A stretch of DNA of 64,000 nucleotides from Curtobacterium sp. ER1/6 (lineage in GTDB: Bacteria > Actinomycetota > Actinomycetes > Actinomycetales > Microbacteriaceae), in NCBI RefSeq assembly GCF_001742745.1, contig NZ_MJAK01000005.1, positions 203,243 to 267,242 on the forward strand, written 5' to 3'. This document shows, in pieces, positions 15,958-24,049 of the stretch. Below the pieces are notes generated by a model. That model was not told the origin of the DNA. It was given only the letters and a program-made list of their open reading frames with translations, and made no database searches. Each line of letters starts with the position of its first letter. Position 1 is the first letter of the stretch. The translations under genes were made by a program, and so were the position numbers.

Positions 15958-16668
15958 GTGCAGCCCGAAGGAACCCCCGTCGCCGTCGTCATCGCCGCGA
16001 TGACCGAGGAGCTCTCCGCGGTCGCCGACCTGCTCGGCGGCGTCGTCATCGACGACGGACCCGTGGGCGGCCACGACGAGCACCACCTGCTCGACGTCGA
16101 CGGGTCGCTCGTCGCCCTCCGCCGCAGCGGCATCGGCTTCACCAACGCGACCGCGGCGGTCGCACACTGCTTCCACGACTTCGGGACCGTCCCGGTGCTG
16201 AGCGTCGGCACGGCCGGCGGCCTCGAGCGCGGCATCGAGATCGGCGACGTCGTCGTCGGCGACCACTACGTCAACATCAACGCGGACGCCACCGCATTCG
16301 GCTACGCCCTCGGCCAGGTGCCGGGCATGCCGCCCCGCTACGACCCGGACGCCGGGATGCTGGCGCGTGCCGCCGCGGCCGACACGCCGTACCGCGTGCG
16401 CGTCGCGTCGATCGGGTCGAGCGAGGTCTTCGTGACCGACGCGCGTGCCCGCGACCTGCGCGTGACGTTCCCGACGATCGCGGCGGTCGACATGGAGTCG
16501 GCGGCGATCGCGCAGTTCGCCCACGTCCACCGCATGCCGTTCCTGTCGATCCGGGGGATCAGCGACCTCTGCGCGCCGGACGGCGACGAGTTCCGCGAGC
16601 ACCTCGACGACGCGTCGGCGCGCGCCGCGCGCGTCGCGCACGACGTGCTGCTGGACCTGGCGGTCTGA
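15958..16668 (+). CDS. mtnN: 5'-methylthioadenosine/S-adenosylhomocysteine nucleosidase
   Basis: A 236-residue MTA/SAH nucleosidase of the PNP/UDP phosphorylase superfamily. Evidence is VAVVIAAMTEEL at the N-terminus, SVGTAGGLERGIEIGDVVVG, the substrate block AVDMESAAIAQFAH and SIRGISDL with the catalytic Asp. It cleaves adenine from MTA or SAH and so supports methyl recycling and autoinducer-2 precursor formation. The GTG start is the first in frame and directly precedes the conserved opening. Transcribed divergently from the CBM32 hydrolase; ends at a palindromic terminator. Confidence 0.9.
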   Translation: MQPEGTPVAVVIAAMTEELSAVADLLGGVVIDDGPVGGHDEHHLLDVDGSLVALRRSGIGFTNATAAVAHCFHDFGTVPVLSVGTAGGLERGIEIGDVVVGDHYVNINADATAFGYALGQVPGMPPRYDPDAGMLARAAAADTPYRVRVASIGSSEVFVTDARARDLRVTFPTIAAVDMESAAIAQFAHVHRMPFLSIRGISDLCAPDGDEFREHLDDASARAARVAHDVLLDLAV

Positions 16669-16701
16669 CCGGGGCCACGCTCCGCGCGGGGCACCGACGA
16701 C

Positions 16702-16743
16702 GGACGGGAGGCGCGGTGCGCGTCCGCACCGCGCCTCCCGTCC
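16702..16743. terminator. GGACGGGAGGCGCG-family palindrome
   Basis: Perfect 19-base arms (16702-16720 and 16725-16743) around a 4-base loop, between the convergent ends of the nucleosidase gene and the 32-residue membrane protein gene. A bidirectional terminator is likely. Confidence 0.75.
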
Positions 16744-16783
16744 GCCGTCCGCTCGCCCTGCCCGGTCTGGTCGGGTCAGCGGG

Positions 16784-16882
16784 TCAGCGTCGGCGTCGGC
16801 TGCTCAGCAGCCCGCCGAACACCAGCGCCGCCGCGATGACGAACACGATCAGCTGGACCGGTTGGAAGCCGTCGAGGTCCAT
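16784..16882 (-). CDS. 32-residue single-pass membrane protein
   Basis: A short frame beginning MDLDGFQPVQ, then about 18 hydrophobic residues (LIVFVIAAALVFGGLL) and a terminal RRRR. A good ribosome site (AAGGAGC, 5 bases before the ATG) and clean flanks support a real gene: a palindromic terminator lies downstream, with the Kup gene divergent upstream. The positive tail predicts a cytosolic C-terminus. No family recognised. It lies divergent to kup, and a regulatory role there is conceivable but unsupported. Confidence 0.55.
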   Translation of the reverse strand: MDLDGFQPVQLIVFVIAAALVFGGLLSSRRRR

Positions 16883-17106
16883 GGGGTGCTCCTTCCGTGT
16901 GCGCGGGCGCCCACGCGTCCCGCGTCGGACCGTACGGTAGGTCGCCGTTCCTGTACGCGTCGAGGGGACGGGGTACGACCCCTGCACAGCAGCCGGTCCC
17001 CGCACCCGTGCCACCCGTTGGGCGTCCGCTGCGAGCCGCAGGGCCGCGGCGGTGCGATGATGATCCGCGGCCGTCGCCCGGACGGCCCTGCACGGAAGAG
17101 ACGAGC

Positions 17107-19056
17107 GTGACCGAGACCCGCTCCCAGACACCGACGACCGACGGTGTCGACGCGCCCTCGCACGGCCCCGCGAAGGGCGTCGCCGCCCTGGCGCTCGCCG
17201 CCCTCGGCGTCGTGTTCGGCGACATCGGCACCAGCCCGCTCTACGCGCTGCGCACGGTCTTCACCATCGACGGCGGCCTCGTCAAGGCGAACCAGGAGGA
17301 CGTGTACGGCGTCATCTCCATCATGTTCTGGAGCGTCACGATCGTCGTGTCGATCAAGTACGTGCTCGTGCTCATGCGCGCCGACAACGACGGTGAGGGC
17401 GGGGTCATGGCACTCGCCGCGCTCGCCCGACGGCTGTACGCGAAGCGCCGCGGGGGAGCGACCGTCTTCCTCGTGATCGGCATCATCGGCGTCTCGCTCT
17501 TCTACGGCGACTCCGTGATCACCCCGGCGGTGTCGGTGCTCTCCGCGGTCGAGGGCCTGTCGACCGCCGCCCCCTCCGTCGAGCACCTCATCGTGCCGAT
17601 CGCCGCGGTCATCCTCGTGCTGCTGTTCGTCGTGCAGAAGTTCGGCACCGGCAAGGTGGGCAACCTCTTCGGACCCGTCATGCTGCTCTGGTTCGTCGTC
17701 ATCGCCGCCGCGGGCGTGCCGCACATCGTGGCGCACCCCGGCGTGCTGCAGGGCCTGTCGCCGACCTGGGCGATCGCGTTCCTCGTCGCGCACCCGTACA
17801 TCACGTTCGTGGCGATGGGCGCGGTCGTGCTCGTCATCACGGGTGCCGAGGCCCTCTACGCCGACATGGGCCACTTCGGCCGGCCGGCGATCCTGCGGGC
17901 CTGGTTCTTCGTCGTCTTCCCCGCGCTCGTGCTCAACTACCTCGGGCAGGCGTCGCTCGTGCTCGAGGACCCGGCCGCCGCGAAGGACCCGTTCTTCCTG
18001 CTCTTCCCGGACGCCCTGCAGATCCCGGTGGTCGTGCTCGCGACGATGGCGACGGTCATCGCCAGCCAGGCCGTCATCTCGGGGGCGTTCTCGCTGACCC
18101 GCCAGGCGATCCAGCTCGGGCTCCTGCCGCCGCTGACGATCCGGCAGACCTCGCGCGACGAGGGCGGCCAGATCTACCTGCCGGCCGTCAACCTGCTGCT
18201 GTTCATCGGCGTGATGGCGATCATGCTCGCGTTCCGGTCGTCCGCCAGCCTGGCGACCGCGTACGGGGTGTCCGTGACCGGTGCGCTGGTCGTCGACACG
18301 CTCCTGCTGCTCCTCGTGGTCAAGCCGCTCTGGCACTGGGCGACGTGGAAGCTCGTGCTCGCCGCGGTCGTGTTCGGCGGCCTCGAGTTGACGTTCCTCG
18401 CCGGCAACCTGTCGAAGATCCTGCACGGTGGGTGGGTGCCGCTGCTCATCGCGCTGGCCGTCATCACGCTCATGACGACGTGGCGCCGCGGTCGCCAGCT
18501 CGTGCAGGACGAACGCAAGGAGCGCGAGGGGTCCCTCGCCGACTTCATCGACCGGATCAACACGAAGCACGTCCCGCGGGTGCAGGGGATCGCGGTCTTC
18601 CCGCACCCGAACAAGGAGACCACCCCGCTGGCGCTGCGGGCCAACGTGGAGCACAACCACGTGGTGCACCGCACGGTCCTCATCGTGTCGGTCCTGACGG
18701 CGAACGTGCCGCACGTGCCGCACTCCCGGGCGTTCTTCCGCGACGACCTCGGCTACGAGGACGACGGCATCGACCACATCACCGTGAAGTTCGGCTTCTC
18801 GGACGACCAGGACCTGCCGCGGGCCCTGCACGCCGCGTGCCTGGCCGAGGTGCTCGACATCGACCCGGACGACATGGCGAAGGCGTCGTACTTCATCTCG
18901 CGCGGGGCGCTCCGGCCGCAGCCCGGCAACGGCGGCATGGCCCGGTGGCGCAAGAAGCTCTTCGTCGGACTGGCCCACAACGCCGCCGATCCCGCGGCCC
19001 GCTTCGGGCTGCCGGCACAGCGCACCGTGACGATGGGCAGCGACGTCGAGATCTGA
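17107..19056 (+). CDS. kup: Kup-type low-affinity potassium transporter
   Basis: A 649-residue member of the Kup/HAK/KT K+:H+ symporter family. The signature GVVFGDIGTSPLYALRTVF starts about residue 35 and 12 hydrophobic segments follow to about residue 460; conserved blocks are YGDSVITPAVSVLSAVEGL and TGAEALYADMGHFGR. The last 190 residues form the cytosolic domain. The GTG at 17107 is preceded by GGAAGAG; a longer in-frame extension upstream has no family support. It takes up K+ across the cytoplasmic membrane. No ligand-binding leader RNA was recognised in the 220 bp upstream. Confidence 0.93.
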   Translation: MTETRSQTPTTDGVDAPSHGPAKGVAALALAALGVVFGDIGTSPLYALRTVFTIDGGLVKANQEDVYGVISIMFWSVTIVVSIKYVLVLMRADNDGEGGVMALAALARRLYAKRRGGATVFLVIGIIGVSLFYGDSVITPAVSVLSAVEGLSTAAPSVEHLIVPIAAVILVLLFVVQKFGTGKVGNLFGPVMLLWFVVIAAAGVPHIVAHPGVLQGLSPTWAIAFLVAHPYITFVAMGAVVLVITGAEALYADMGHFGRPAILRAWFFVVFPALVLNYLGQASLVLEDPAAAKDPFFLLFPDALQIPVVVLATMATVIASQAVISGAFSLTRQAIQLGLLPPLTIRQTSRDEGGQIYLPAVNLLLFIGVMAIMLAFRSSASLATAYGVSVTGALVVDTLLLLLVVKPLWHWATWKLVLAAVVFGGLELTFLAGNLSKILHGGWVPLLIALAVITLMTTWRRGRQLVQDERKEREGSLADFIDRINTKHVPRVQGIAVFPHPNKETTPLALRANVEHNHVVHRTVLIVSVLTANVPHVPHSRAFFRDDLGYEDDGIDHITVKFGFSDDQDLPRALHAACLAEVLDIDPDDMAKASYFISRGALRPQPGNGGMARWRKKLFVGLAHNAADPAARFGLPAQRTVTMGSDVEI

Positions 19057-19168
19057 CGCGGGACACCACCGCGGCGCCGGACCTGGGCAGGGTCCAGGAC
19101 CACGGCGTACCGTCCGACTGGTCGTTCCGCCGTACGGGCTCCCGCGGCACCGAGCGGAAGCCGCAGCG

Positions 19169-19384
19169 ATGATGCACCAGCACAACCTCACCTGGCGACA
19201 GGACACCGAGACCTCGTGGTCGGCGGTGGCCGGTGACCGGGTCGTGGCACGCATCTCGCTCGAGCGGCAGTACGAGCTCACCTCGGCCGACGGCGCGGTC
19301 CGCGGCTCGCACAGCGCCCTCGGCAGCGCGCAGGCGCAGCTCGAGGCCTGGTACCAGTGGGAGTCGTCGGTCGACCGTCACTGA
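19169..19384 (+). CDS. Hypothetical 71-residue soluble protein
   Basis: A small hydrophilic protein (MMHQHNLTWRQDTETSWSAV opening, WYQWESS near the end) with four Trp residues and no membrane segment. A GGAAG ribosome site lies before the tandem ATGs. Codon use resembles its neighbours. It sits between kup and the DUF808 gene, convergent with the latter. No family recognised. Confidence 0.6.
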   Translation: MMHQHNLTWRQDTETSWSAVAGDRVVARISLERQYELTSADGAVRGSHSALGSAQAQLEAWYQWESSVDRH

Positions 19385-19429
19385 CCCGCAGGGCACCCGC
19401 TCCGGGGCGGCCTCGCCGCCGTGCGGCGG

Positions 19430-20308
19430 TCAGTGCGCCGACGAGCCCCGCAGGCGCCCGATCCCGAGCACGATCCCGACGACGACCATCCCGAGGACGA
19501 GTCCGACCACGGCGGACACGGCGGTGTCGACGATCCAGGTGACCACGGGCCCCGCGGCCTCGACCGCGTGCTCGACGACGTGCAGCAGGTCGTACGGGCC
19601 GGACCAGAACGTCTCCGCGAGGTTCGCGATGACGAGGTGCCCACCGACCCAGAGCATCGCGACGGTGCCGACGACACTGATCAAGCGGAACACCGTCGGC
19701 ATCGCGTCCACCAGTCGGGCGCCGGCGCGTCGGGTCCGGACGGACGGGCTCGCCGTCATCCGGACACCGATGTCGTCGACCTTCACGAGGAGCGCGACGG
19801 CGCCGTAGACCAGGACCGTCATGCCGAGGCCGATGACGGCGAGCGCGCCGAGGGTCGGCCAGAACCCGAGGTCCGGGTCGAGGCTCGCGAGCCCGATGAG
19901 CATGATCTCGGTGCTGAGGATCAGGTCGGTCCGGATCGCCCCGAACACGAGACCCTTCTCGGCGACGGTCTCGGTGCCGGCGGACCCGTGGTGCACCCCG
20001 AACCACTCGGTCACCTTCTCGGCGCCCTCGAAGCACAGGTAGGTGCCGCCGACCAGGAGCAGCCAGGGCAGCACCCCCGGCGCGAACGCGGACAGCAGCA
20101 GCGCCAGCGGGATGATGATGACGAACTTGTTGAACAGGCTGCCGAGCGCGATGCGCCCGACGACCGGGAGTTCGCGTGCGGGCTCGAGCCCCTGGACGTA
20201 CTGCGGTGTGACGGCGGCGTCGTCGATGACGACCCCGGCGGTCTTCGCACTGGCCTTGAGGGCCGCGGAGAGGATGTCGTCCACCACGGCGAGCAACCCG
20301 ACTGACAT
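19430..20308 (-). CDS. DUF808 (YedI-like) membrane protein
   Basis: A 292-residue membrane protein opening MSVGLLAVVDDILSAALKAS, followed by VIDDAAVTPQYVQG, both hallmarks of DUF808. Several hydrophobic segments follow, including EIMLIGLASL and a C-terminal helix VVGLVLGMVVVGIVLGIG. The function of the family is not known. I took the second Met (20308) as the start because it matches the family N-terminus; the frame extends nine codons further. Confidence 0.88.
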   Translation of the reverse strand: MSVGLLAVVDDILSAALKASAKTAGVVIDDAAVTPQYVQGLEPARELPVVGRIALGSLFNKFVIIIPLALLLSAFAPGVLPWLLLVGGTYLCFEGAEKVTEWFGVHHGSAGTETVAEKGLVFGAIRTDLILSTEIMLIGLASLDPDLGFWPTLGALAVIGLGMTVLVYGAVALLVKVDDIGVRMTASPSVRTRRAGARLVDAMPTVFRLISVVGTVAMLWVGGHLVIANLAETFWSGPYDLLHVVEHAVEAAGPVVTWIVDTAVSAVVGLVLGMVVVGIVLGIGRLRGSSAH

Positions 20309-20513
20309 GTCGCTCACCCTACTGGAGTGCTGCACGTCCTCTCAGCGACGGTGGCGCAGACCGCTGTGACCCCAGACGGGGGCACGCGGCGCGATCCGCG
20401 CACGGTTCCACTGACGGACGCCGTCGCGGAGCCGACACGGCAGGACGGACCCGAGCACCACCACCCACACCGCCGACGTCACCCACCGTCGGCGATCGCA
20501 GGCAGGAGCGCAC

Positions 20514-21329
20514 ATGAAGACCTCGATCGTCGCCGCACTCACCGTCGCCGTGCTCGCAGCGGGCACGGTCGCCGACACCACGGCCGCCGCCCCGGCGTCC
20601 GCGGCACCGCCGGCGAACGCGTACACGACGACGGCGCCGAAGGGCAACGTCGTCTCGAACGGGCGGACGTGGAAGCAGACGTACCGCCAGGACTTCGACA
20701 CGGCGGCACCGGCGGGTACGGTCGCGAAGCGGTACCCGGGCATGGGTCTGTACGACGGCTTCGCCGACACGAGCGGGCAGGGCCGGTACACGCCGTCGAA
20801 GGTGCTCAGCGTGTCGAACAGTTCGCTCGACTTCTGGCTGCGGCCGAACGCCGGTCGACCCATGGCCGCGGCCGTCATGCCGGACGGCTACAAGCCCCAC
20901 ACGACGGGTCGCGTGTCGATCCGGTACAAGACCACGAACACTCCGGGCTACAAGTTCGTCGTGATGCTCTGGCCCAACAGCGACAACTGGAACGAGGGCG
21001 AGATCGACTGGCCCGAGGCCACGCTGGGTGCCAAGCCTCGACCGGCGTCCGCGGTACCCGGCAGCATGTCGGCCCGCGGGATGGTGTTCCAGCCCGAGCG
21101 TGAGACCTTCGCCCCCACCGACACCGCGCTGTACCACGTCGCGACCACGGAGTGGGACAAGACCGCCGTCCGCTTCTACTGGGACGGCAAGCTCGTCGCC
21201 TCGACCACGAAGGCCGTGCCGAAGAAGCCCATGCGGGTGACCCTGCAGGCCGAGACCGACACCGGCTCGCGGACCCCCGCCAAGGCGAGCGGGCACGTCA
21301 AGGTCGACTGGGTCACGATCTACGACTGA
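20514..21329 (+). CDS. Secreted GH16 family beta-glucanase-like hydrolase
   Basis: A 271-residue secreted protein with a signal peptide (about residues 1-30) and a GH16 beta-jelly-roll domain. The catalytic signature ExDxxE is present as E163-I-D165-W-P-E168, supplying nucleophile and acid/base. Family members cleave beta-1,3/1,4-glucans, laminarin or related polysaccharides. A GCAGGAG ribosome site precedes the ATG. No carbohydrate-binding module or transporter is adjacent. It ends at a palindromic terminator. Confidence 0.88.
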   Translation: MKTSIVAALTVAVLAAGTVADTTAAAPASAAPPANAYTTTAPKGNVVSNGRTWKQTYRQDFDTAAPAGTVAKRYPGMGLYDGFADTSGQGRYTPSKVLSVSNSSLDFWLRPNAGRPMAAAVMPDGYKPHTTGRVSIRYKTTNTPGYKFVVMLWPNSDNWNEGEIDWPEATLGAKPRPASAVPGSMSARGMVFQPERETFAPTDTALYHVATTEWDKTAVRFYWDGKLVASTTKAVPKKPMRVTLQAETDTGSRTPAKASGHVKVDWVTIYD

Positions 21330-21333
21330 CTGA

Positions 21334-21385
21334 CGGGAGGCGCGGTGCGGGTGGGCGGGCCTGCCCACCCGCGTCGCGCCTCCCG
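21334..21385. terminator. GGACGGGAGGCGCG-family palindrome
   Basis: 23-base arms (21334-21356 and 21363-21385) with two mismatches and a 6-base loop, directly after the GH16 stop and just before the end of the convergent 102-residue gene. A bidirectional terminator is likely. Confidence 0.7.
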
Positions 21386-21387
21386 GC

Positions 21388-21696
21388 TCAGCGCGTGGTG
21401 CGTCCGACGGTCAGCCGTCCCGGTCCGACCGGCAGCACGCCCGATCGGTGGGTGAGGACGACGGCGTCACCGACGGTCGTGCGAGCGGCGCCGAAGCGCC
21501 AGAGCCGGTTGAAGCAGTACACGCCGACCTCGGTACTGCCGTCCTCCGCCACCGCCCAGGTGCCCGTCCCCCATTGGGCCGGATGCCCGACGCCGTCGAT
21601 CGTCACGGTCGGGCGAGCGCCCCAGGTGACCAGGGGACGCCGGACGTCGAGGGTGATCCGGCGCTTCGTCGTGCCGGACGGCTGCGGGCTGTCCAT
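21388..21696 (-). CDS. Hypothetical 102-residue protein
   Basis: Opens MDSPQPSGTTKRRITLDVRR and continues as a beta-rich soluble protein (TVTIDGVGHPAQWGTGTWAV, VGVYCFNRLWRFGAA, GRLTVGRTTR). No family recognised and no signal peptide. It is divergent from the 89-residue gene at 21763 with a 66-bp gap that probably holds both promoters. Confidence 0.6.
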   Translation of the reverse strand: MDSPQPSGTTKRRITLDVRRPLVTWGARPTVTIDGVGHPAQWGTGTWAVAEDGSTEVGVYCFNRLWRFGAARTTVGDAVVLTHRSGVLPVGPGRLTVGRTTR

Positions 21697-21762
21697 GTGC
21701 GCCAGGCTACGGCCAGCGGCGGTCCTGGGAGTGCTCGGCGTGCCGTCCGTAGGCTCGCGGGC

Positions 21763-22032
21763 ATGGCTGACTTCACCGCTGCCCAGGCCGCCGTCGTCCG
21801 GATCGAACGCGCCGAGGAGGGACGCTGGGACCTCACGCTCATCAGCGACTCCGGCGTGCGGATGGGGCACGGCGTGCACCTGTACGACGCGGCGTCCGAC
21901 GACCCCGCGGACGAGCAGGCCGCTGCCCTCGACTTCGTGCGCGAGTACGGGTTCCGGTTCGAGGCGGACGCGGTCACGGCGGACGGCCCGGACGCGTTCT
22001 GGGCCCCGCTCCTGCCGCTCGACGCCGCCTAG
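21763..22032 (+). CDS. Hypothetical 89-residue acidic protein
   Basis: A small acidic soluble protein (MADFTAAQAAVVRIERAEEG opening; YDAASDDPADEQAAALDFVR in the middle). It looks like a complete single domain. The ATG was chosen because the frame upstream does not keep codon bias. No family recognised. It is convergent with the VOC-like gene 34 bp away. Confidence 0.6.
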   Translation: MADFTAAQAAVVRIERAEEGRWDLTLISDSGVRMGHGVHLYDAASDDPADEQAAALDFVREYGFRFEADAVTADGPDAFWAPLLPLDAA

Positions 22033-22066
22033 GGGCGAACCCCGAGCCGGGCTGGTCCGGCGGCGG

Positions 22067-22483
22067 TCAGTCGTCGAGCGCGCTCCGCTCGAACCCGATG
22101 AGCCACGTGACGCCGAACGCGTCGCGGACGGTGCCGTCCCAGTCGCCCCACGGGCGCTCCTGCAGCGCGTCGACCACGGTGCCGTCGGTCGACAGGTCGG
22201 CGAACCAGCGCTGGAGCACGTCCGGTTCCGCGGTGCCGAGGAGTGCGAAGAGGACGCCGGAGGCCGAGAAGGGCTCGTCGCCCGGCCCGGCGTCGGCTGC
22301 GGCGAGCCGCACGGGGCCGACGAGCTCGCCGTGGGCGACCGCCTGGGGTGGGCCGTCGGTGCGGGCGAAGTCGCCGTACGAGGCGATCCGCAGCTCGCCG
22401 CCGAACACCTGCTGCCACCGGGCGAGGGCCACCCGCGCGGTGCCGGGGAGCAGGAGGTACGGGGTCGGTCCGCTGCGGTCCAT
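22067..22483 (-). CDS. VOC (PhnB/glyoxalase-like) family protein
   Basis: A 138-residue protein with the PhnB-like VOC layout: PYLLLPGTARVALARWQQVFGGEL at the start and ALQERPWGDWDGTVRDAFGVTWLIGF at the end. VOC proteins form metal-binding beta-alpha-beta-beta-beta folds and act as isomerases, dioxygenases or resistance proteins; PhnB-like members mostly have unknown function. The longer upstream frame is a shadow of the TetR gene. It lies 38 bp downstream of the TetR gene on the same strand. Confidence 0.8.
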   Translation of the reverse strand: MDRSGPTPYLLLPGTARVALARWQQVFGGELRIASYGDFARTDGPPQAVAHGELVGPVRLAAADAGPGDEPFSASGVLFALLGTAEPDVLQRWFADLSTDGTVVDALQERPWGDWDGTVRDAFGVTWLIGFERSALDD

Positions 22484-22521
22484 GCGCGCACGGTACCCCT
22501 GACCGGACCCGCTGACCAGGG

Positions 22522-23115
22522 TCAGGTCATCTCGAGGGCGCGGTCGACGGCGTCGGCCGGATCGCCGCCGTCCTGCTGCGCCCACCACTCCAGGGCGGCG
22601 TGCGCGGCGGCCGCGAGGGTGCTCGCGCGGACCGTGACCCGGAGATCGTCCGGTCGCGCGCCGTCGTGGTCGGCGACGAACCGCACGATCGTGGCGGTCA
22701 GGCGCGCCTGTGCCTCGGCGCCACCCGGAGCCAGGCCGGGGTTCGCCCGGATGACGCGGAGCCGGTGCCGTGTGGTGTCGACGGTGTCCGCCGGGAACGT
22801 CGCGCCCGCGCGGTACGCGGCACGGAGGCCGTCCCGGGACGGCTCGTCCGCCGGCCGTGCGTCGAGCTCGTCGGTGAACCGCTGCGAGAACTCGGCGAGT
22901 CCGCCCCAGACCAGGTCGGCCTTGGTCGGGAAGAGCCGGAAGAGCGAGCGTCGGCTGACCCCGGCGGCCTCGGCGACGTCGTCCATCGACACGACGTCGA
23001 ACCCCCGCTCGTCGAACATCCGGAGAGCCACGAGCGACACGGCCTCGGGGTCGATCGTGCGGGGACGGCCGGTCGTGCGGGGTCGTCCGGGCTGGTCGGC
23101 TGCGGGAGTCCCCAT
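22522..23115 (-). CDS. TetR/AcrR-family repressor, divergent to an SDR gene
   Basis: A 197-residue regulator. After a Pro/Arg-rich tail (about 20 residues) comes the TetR helix-turn-helix (MDDVAEAAGVSRRSLFRLFPTKADLVW, about residues 45-72), then an all-helical ligand domain ending AALEWWAQQDGGDPADAVDRAL. Upstream in-frame codons are read-through of the promoter region. The short divergent gap to the SDR gene contains the palindrome GCACTGAGTGC, a likely operator, so it probably controls the SDR gene and itself. Confidence 0.9.
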   Translation of the reverse strand: MGTPAADQPGRPRTTGRPRTIDPEAVSLVALRMFDERGFDVVSMDDVAEAAGVSRRSLFRLFPTKADLVWGGLAEFSQRFTDELDARPADEPSRDGLRAAYRAGATFPADTVDTTRHRLRVIRANPGLAPGGAEAQARLTATIVRFVADHDGARPDDLRVTVRASTLAAAAHAALEWWAQQDGGDPADAVDRALEMT

Positions 23116-23127
23116 GGCGTCCTTTCG

Positions 23128-23138
23128 GCACTGAGTGC
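23128..23138. promoter_or_regulatory. Candidate TetR operator
   Basis: The perfect 11-bp palindrome GCACTGAGTGC lies in the 68-bp gap between the divergent TetR and SDR genes, where TetR-type repressors commonly bind. Assignment rests on position and symmetry only. Confidence 0.45.
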
Positions 23139-23183
23139 TACAACTGTGTCGCGCAGGCAGCGCACACTCGACGAGGAGCACAC

Positions 23184-23942
23184 ATGAGCGACACCACGGC
23201 CGGACGGTTCACCGGCAGGACCATCATCGTCACCGGAGCGGGTTCCGGCATCGGACGCGCCACGGCGACCCGGATCGTGCACGAGGGCGGCCGCGTGGTC
23301 GCCACCGACGTCGTCGCTGAGCGGCTCGACGCCCTGCGCGAGGAGCTCGGGTCCGCCGCACTCGAGACGGTGGTCGGCGACGTCACCGCAGCCGACACCA
23401 TCGACGCGGTGCTCGCCGCCGCCGGCGACCGCGTGGACGGGCTGGCGAACGTCGCCGGCATCATGGACGCGTTCCTGCCACCGAGCGAGGTCGACGACGC
23501 CACCTGGGAGCGGGTGTTCAGCGTCAACGTGACCGGTCCGATGCGGCTGACCCGGGCCGTGCTGCCCCGGATGATCGGTGCCGGCAAGGGCGCGATCGTG
23601 AACGTGGCCTCGGAGGCGGCGCTCCGGGCGTCCGCGGCGGGTGCCGCCTACACGGCGTCGAAGCACGCGATCGCCGGCTTCACGAAGAGCGTCGCCTTCT
23701 TCCACGGCCCGCAGGGGATCCGCGCGAACGCGGTGGCCCCGGGCGCCGTCGCGACGAACATCGAGGCGCCGATGCGCAGTGAGTACGCGGCGTCGCGCGT
23801 CGGGCCGGTCATGCAGGTCACGATCCCGCCGGTTGCGCAGCCCGAGGAACTCGCGGCGGCCATCACCTGGCTCCTGAGCGACGACTCGGCGAACGTCAAC
23901 GGCGCGGTGCTGCCGAGCGACGGCGGGTGGTCGGTGGTCTGA
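23184..23942 (+). CDS. Short-chain dehydrogenase/reductase
   Basis: A 252-residue classical SDR. It has the NAD(P)-binding motif TGAGSGIG (about residues 18-25), the NVAG motif, the catalytic set Ser (NVASEAAL) with YTASK (Tyr and Lys), and the C-terminal block DSANVNGAVLPSDGGWSVV. An acidic residue at the end of the second strand (VVATDVVAERL) favours NAD over NADP. The substrate is unknown. It is regulated together with the divergent TetR gene, and a GAGGAG ribosome site precedes the ATG. Confidence 0.92.
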   Translation: MSDTTAGRFTGRTIIVTGAGSGIGRATATRIVHEGGRVVATDVVAERLDALREELGSAALETVVGDVTAADTIDAVLAAAGDRVDGLANVAGIMDAFLPPSEVDDATWERVFSVNVTGPMRLTRAVLPRMIGAGKGAIVNVASEAALRASAAGAAYTASKHAIAGFTKSVAFFHGPQGIRANAVAPGAVATNIEAPMRSEYAASRVGPVMQVTIPPVAQPEELAAAITWLLSDDSANVNGAVLPSDGGWSVV

Positions 23943-23967
23943 CCGGCGCTGCACCTCCCCGGACGCC

Positions 23968-24035
23968 GAGACGCCGCCGACCGGCCGGGACGCCGCCGGA
24001 GGTGGCGGCGTCCCGTGCGGTCGGCGGCGTCTCGC
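23968..24035. terminator. Long two-part hairpin between convergent genes
   Basis: An outer 17-base perfect stem (23968-23984 with 24019-24035) encloses an inner 11-base stem (GGGACGCCGCC at 23988-23998 with 24005-24015). It lies between the SDR stop and the convergent LAYTG protein gene. The sequence differs from the GGACGGGAGG family. A bidirectional terminator is likely. Confidence 0.75.
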
Positions 24036-24049
24036 GGCCGTGCGGGGTG

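Noticed and set aside
16883..17106. A c-di-AMP (ydaO-type) riboswitch upstream of kup
   Set aside because: The 220-bp leader lacks the conserved ydaO motifs as far as I can read; a covariance-model search would settle it.
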